Assembly: GCA_030693235.1 (NCBI GenBank) | Contig: JAUYBE010000016.1 | Span: 99,917-160,059 of the forward strand | DNA length: 60,143 bases | Reading direction: 5' to 3' | From: a bacterium | Lineage (GTDB): Bacteria; Patescibacteriota; Minisyncoccia; UBA6257; UBA9933 | Shown here: piece by piece, positions 59,216-60,143 of the stretch | Position numbering within the stretch: the first letter of the stretch is position 1 | How the letters are laid out: every line of letters starts with the position of its first letter | The notes under the pieces: generated by a model | Told to the model about the DNA's origin: nothing | Database searches by the model: none | What the model saw: only the letters and a program-made list of their open reading frames with translations | Position numbers and translations under genes: made by a program

Positions 59216-60143
59216 ATTGTAAATCGCGCTAATTTCCGCCGCGCTCAACGCCCGATTGTAGATGCGGACTTCGTCGATGATGCCGTTGAAAAAAGAGGTT
59301 GGCGTGCCTGGTGCGCCTCTTGCGCTAATTCTCAGTCCCTGCGCTGAGCCTTGTAACCCGCCACTCAAAGCAAAACTTTCAACGAGTATGCTATCAATAT
59401 AATGTTTCTCTACGTTAGCAGCATAGGTTATTGTTAGGTGTTTCCATTGGTTAAGAGGGACTACTATTGAACCTCTCCAAGCCCATGGGTTACTATCTTT
59501 TATTGCCGCTATAAGCGCACCAGTCGTTTTCTGTATAGCAAATTCATACGAATTTTCTTTATTAACTATCATACCTTCATTGGTTGGATAGGCGTAGGTC
59601 GTTGTATAAATCCACGCCTCAAGCGTAATCTCACCCGTGATATTCAAACTCGCCGCATTCCCAGCATCAACATAATCATCCACGCCGTCAAAACTCAACG
59701 CCCCGCCCACTTTTCCGGTTGTCCAAGTAGGGCCATTAGTAAGAGTCCCATTATTCCCCCTCCCGCTGGCGTCATAAGCATTAGTCCCGCTGGTTTCATT
59801 AAATTTCCAATAACCGACCAGAGAAGGGTTGCGGGAAACAGGCAGAAGAGTAAGATTGGTGCCGATTTCCAAGAGTTCGGGATAAGAACCGTTATCTTTG
59901 GAGGTTTTATCCATAGAACCGCCCATTTTGTATCTTTCCGATTCAAATAAAGCAGTTAGTTTATAGGAACCGCCCATTACATAGGTATAATAATTTCCAG
60001 TAGAAGTGGTATTAATCGGGTCAATGGGAAGGATTGCTAAGTTTGAGCCAAAGGAGATAGAGGTGAAAGGGACGGGTATCCAGCCGGTGGAATCAACTTT
60101 CCGATAATTGGCGGAATTGGAACAGCGATATTCCCAGCCGGTG
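59204..60143 (-). CDS. LamG-domain surface protein, N-terminus cut by window edge
   Basis: About 312 residues are visible; the frame is open at the right edge. The N-terminal visible part contains EYRCSNSANYRKVDSTGWIPV and GGSYKLTALFES, a layout seen in pilin-like proteins with type II/IV pseudopilin signals. The C-terminal LamG sandwich runs from LVGYWKFNETSGTNAYDASG through LTNGPTWTTGKVGGALSFDG to IDEVRIYNRALSAAEISAIYN. LamG domains bind carbohydrates or proteins. Two degraded copies of the C-terminus follow downstream, indicating past tandem duplicates. Confidence 0.8.
   Translation of the reverse strand, partial: TGWEYRCSNSANYRKVDSTGWIPVPFTSISFGSNLAILPIDPINTTSTGNYYTYVMGGSYKLTALFESERYKMGGSMDKTSKDNGSYPELLEIGTNLTLLPVSRNPSLVGYWKFNETSGTNAYDASGRGNNGTLTNGPTWTTGKVGGALSFDGVDDYVDAGNAASLNITGEITLEAWIYTTTYAYPTNEGMIVNKENSYEFAIQKTTGALIAAIKDSNPWAWRGSIVVPLNQWKHLTITYAANVEKHYIDSILVESFALSGGLQGSAQGLRISARGAPGTPTSFFNGIIDEVRIYNRALSAAEISAIYNATQ

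Overview
The window reads as a chromosomal segment of a Patescibacteria (Candidate Phyla Radiation) bacterium, probably a Parcubacteria-type lineage. This is an inference. It rests on a reduced, AT-leaning gene set dominated by information processing and envelope functions, a run of TrbC/VirB2-like small membrane proteins, stand-alone solute-binding proteins, LamG and lamin-tail surface proteins, no biosynthetic operons, and many core genes with no Shine-Dalgarno site. UGA is used as a stop, so the code is the standard bacterial one.

Layout. 1-2660: end of a peptide-type solute-binding protein, secG, a holin-like membrane protein, a small MscS-like channel. 2661-3016: terminator and a palindromic element. 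3017-10719 (+): metallo-beta-lactamase-like protein, a membrane protein, gyrA, a family-1 solute-binding protein, then six tandem TrbC-like membrane proteins. 10764-13140: accessory block (SPFH/stomatin-like protein, partner, helical protein, tRNA-Leu). 13190-14912: a PaaX/Cas2-like gene bracketed by CGATCG hairpins, and a Xer recombinase. 15003-18262: glyA, NUDIX, folD, and a phosphatidyltransferase with a stop codon in its active site. 18318-34707 (-): recA, rpsR, ssb, rpsF, rpoC, rpoB, mltG, rodA, tsaD, tRNA-Arg, transporter, SLOG and beta-CASP genes. 34708-42700: small accessory genes, a Mur ligase, ruvA, rpsT, pnp, NYN, rpsO, an S1 protein. 42706-49770: ftsH, tRNA-Ile, DedA, yraN, tsaE, lamin-tail protein, ruvB, pilB. 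49895-53855: two lipoproteins, ruvC, a zinc-ribbon protein, PBP1a. 53842-58213: the replication-origin neighbourhood (dnaN, dnaA, rpmH, rnpA, yidC, jag). 58214-60143: a decayed region with LamG remnants, a candidate two-RNA locus, and a truncated LamG protein gene.

How the genes work together: replication and repair (dnaA, dnaN, gyrA, recA, ssb, ruvABC, xer), transcription and translation (rpoBC, ribosomal proteins, tsaD/tsaE, rnpA, pnp), cell wall (mltG, rodA, Mur ligase, PBP1a), secretion and membrane quality control (secG, yidC, ftsH), and surface apparatus (pilB, TrbC-like proteins, LamG, lipoproteins).

Four things deserve most attention. (1) Six dispersed intergenic hairpins share an invariant CGATCG core but have interchangeable arms; two bracket the PaaX/Cas2-like gene and one of those has mismatched arms, as if two hairpins had recombined. 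(2) Intergenic-type repeats have entered essential genes in frame, including homologous inserts in the same frame in gyrA and rpoC. (3) Near the origin there is a tRNA-like/tmRNA-like fold with its own promoter and, just downstream, a second promoter, a complementary ~58-nt RNA and a terminator. (4) Two copies of a ~150-bp palindromic element occur, one holding a GIY-YIG nuclease fragment.
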